Part shown: positions 5,976-6,734 of the stretch, piece by piece
Position numbering within the stretch: the first letter of the stretch is position 1
Layout of the letters: each line of letters starts with the position of its first letter
From: Acidobacteriota bacterium
GTDB taxonomy: Bacteria > Acidobacteriota > Terriglobia > UBA7540
Assembly (NCBI GenBank): GCA_021789565.1
Contig: JAJYJL010000459.1
Location: 1-6,734, forward strand
Direction of reading: 5' to 3'
DNA length: 6,734 nt
Translations under genes and position numbers: made by a program
The notes under the pieces: model-generated
The model's database searches: none
The model's input: the letters and a program-made list of their open reading frames with translations, nothing else
Told to the model about the DNA's origin: nothing

Positions 5976-6007
5976 CAATGAGCCAATGATTCAATGAGTC
6001 AATGAAT
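5976..6007 (-). repeat. Four tandem 8-mers (CAATGANN) abutting the sucC stop
   Basis: Plus-strand CAATGAGC, CAATGATT, CAATGAGT and CAATGAAT run without gaps from 5976 to 6007. They also group as two 16-bp units with 14 of 16 positions identical. The last unit overlaps the first base of the sucC stop codon (6007-6009). In the mRNA they read as repeated UCAUUG. Degenerate copies continue toward the four-helix-bundle start (CAATGAT at 5956-5962, CAATTCAA at 5964-5971). Confidence 0.75.
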
Positions 6008-6734
6008 TAATTCCCTTTCGCTTGCGCCACAACTTTTTCCGCCGCGTCTTTCATGCCGTTGGCGACGGTGAAGCGCAGGCCGGATTCCCGCAGGATTTTC
6101 TGACCGAGTTCCACGTTGGTGCCTTCGAGACGAACCACAACCGGGACCTTGATGCCCAGGCTCTTTGCAGCAGCCACCACGCCGCTGGCAACGATGTCGC
6201 AACGCATGATGCCGCCAAAAATATTGATGAGCACAGCGCGCACGTTGGGATCGCCCAAAATAATTTCAAAGCCGCGGCGGACCTGCTCCTCGTTGGCGCC
6301 ACCGCCCACGTCGAGGAAGTTGGCCGGCTGCCCGCCCGCATACTGAATGATGTCCATGGTGGCCATGGCGAGTCCGGCGCCGTTCACCATGCACCCGACA
6401 TTGCCGTCGAGGCGGATGTAATTCAGGTTGTAGTTTGAAGCTTTCACTTCCAGCGGGTCTTCCTCGTCCAGGTCGCGCAGTTCGCGAATATCCTTGTGGC
6501 GGAAAAGCGCGTTGTCATCAAAATTCATTTTGGCGTCGAGCGCCAGCAGCCGCCCGTCGCGCGTCAGCACAAAGGGGTTGATCTCCGCCAGCGAAGCGTC
6601 GCTTGCCTGAAAGGCGCGATAGAGCGCCCCGAAAAACTTGGCGGCCTCGTTCACCAGCAGCGGATCGATTCCCAGTCCGAAAGCGATTTTGCGGGCCTGA
6701 AAAGGCTGCAGTCCGAGGGCGGGGTTGACGGCTT
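6007..6734 (-). CDS. sucC: Succinyl-CoA synthetase, beta subunit (5' end outside window)
   Basis: The C-terminal 241 residues of the beta subunit, which carries the ATP-grasp nucleotide site and the specificity for ATP or GTP; the N-terminal part lies beyond the right edge. Visible landmarks, counted from the first complete codon, are AEINPFV (about 49-55) and [15 protein letters not shown] (65-79) from the ATP-grasp metal site. The C-terminal ligase domain shows [14 protein letters not shown] (110-123), NFLDVGGGA (138-146), [10 protein letters not shown] (170-179) and VVVRLEGTN (198-206). The full protein is usually close to 390 residues, so roughly 60% is present. The reading frame is intact to the TAA stop. 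The frame continues upstream of 6654 to the window end (for example [19 protein letters not shown]), so the GTG at 6654 is internal and not a start. Confidence 0.98.
   Translation of the reverse strand, partial: AVNPALGLQPFQARKIAFGLGIDPLLVNEAAKFFGALYRAFQASDASLAEINPFVLTRDGRLLALDAKMNFDDNALFRHKDIRELRDLDEEDPLEVKASNYNLNYIRLDGNVGCMVNGAGLAMATMDIIQYAGGQPANFLDVGGGANEEQVRRGFEIILGDPNVRAVLINIFGGIMRCDIVASGVVAAAKSLGIKVPVVVRLEGTNVELGQKILRESGLRFTVANGMKDAAEKVVAQAKGN

Larger units (their letters stand above)
5458..6003. repeat. Inverted repeat arms enclosing the four-helix-bundle gene
   Basis: The left arm at 5458-5480 and the reverse complement of the right arm at 5980-6003 both begin ATTGACTCA and remain alignable over 23-24 nt. 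In the minus-strand RNA about 20 pairs can form: nine perfect pairs at the outer end, one G-U, then pairs broken by three mismatches and one bulged G. The arms enclose the complete four-helix-bundle gene, which would sit in the loop. Intervening sequences in 23S rRNA have the same layout, with a terminal stem cut by RNase III. Whether this stem forms or is cleaved in the suc mRNA is inference. Confidence 0.55.

Noticed and set aside
5446..6007. CRISPR-like interpretation of the repeats around the four-helix-bundle gene
   Set aside because: The units are only 8-16 bp, contiguous and without unique spacers, and no cas genes are present.

Overview
The window is a bacterial chromosomal segment in which every convincing gene lies on the minus strand, so transcription runs from right to left. 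The best guess for the host is Acidobacteriota. This is an inference from the moderately high GC content, the sucC-sucD-ndk order, a CusF-SCO fusion with a CX5C copper site and an intergenic four-helix-bundle gene; no rRNA or other taxonomic marker is present.

Right side (about 4114-6734), in transcription order: the C-terminal 241 codons of sucC, an inserted 23S-IVP-type four-helix-bundle gene with repeat-rich flanks, sucD, then ndk. SucC and SucD form the ATP/GDP-forming succinyl-CoA synthetase of the TCA cycle, and Ndk equilibrates the nucleoside triphosphates. The 568-nt gap between sucC and sucD holds the four-helix-bundle gene bracketed by 8/16-bp repeats. The outermost repeats are inverted relative to each other and could pair in the mRNA over about 20 base pairs. 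This resembles the architecture of intervening sequences in 23S rRNA, but here it sits inside a protein-coding operon, and it is the most interesting feature of the window.

Middle (about 2357-4113): a 338-nt non-coding interval with an AT-rich patch and a candidate promoter, then a 236-residue FAD/NAD(P)H oxidoreductase of the ferredoxin-reductase superfamily, then a beta-class carbonic anhydrase.

Left side (1-2262): an exported copper protein that fuses a CusF-like domain to a SCO1/SenC domain, with an excellent ribosome binding site. It is followed by a roughly 420-nt stretch that may hold one or two small ORFs or the remains of a broken gene. Last come two tandem 122-codon STAS-domain anti-sigma factor antagonists, 57% identical to each other and clearly a local duplication.

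No tRNA, rRNA, CRISPR array, transposase or integrase gene was seen.
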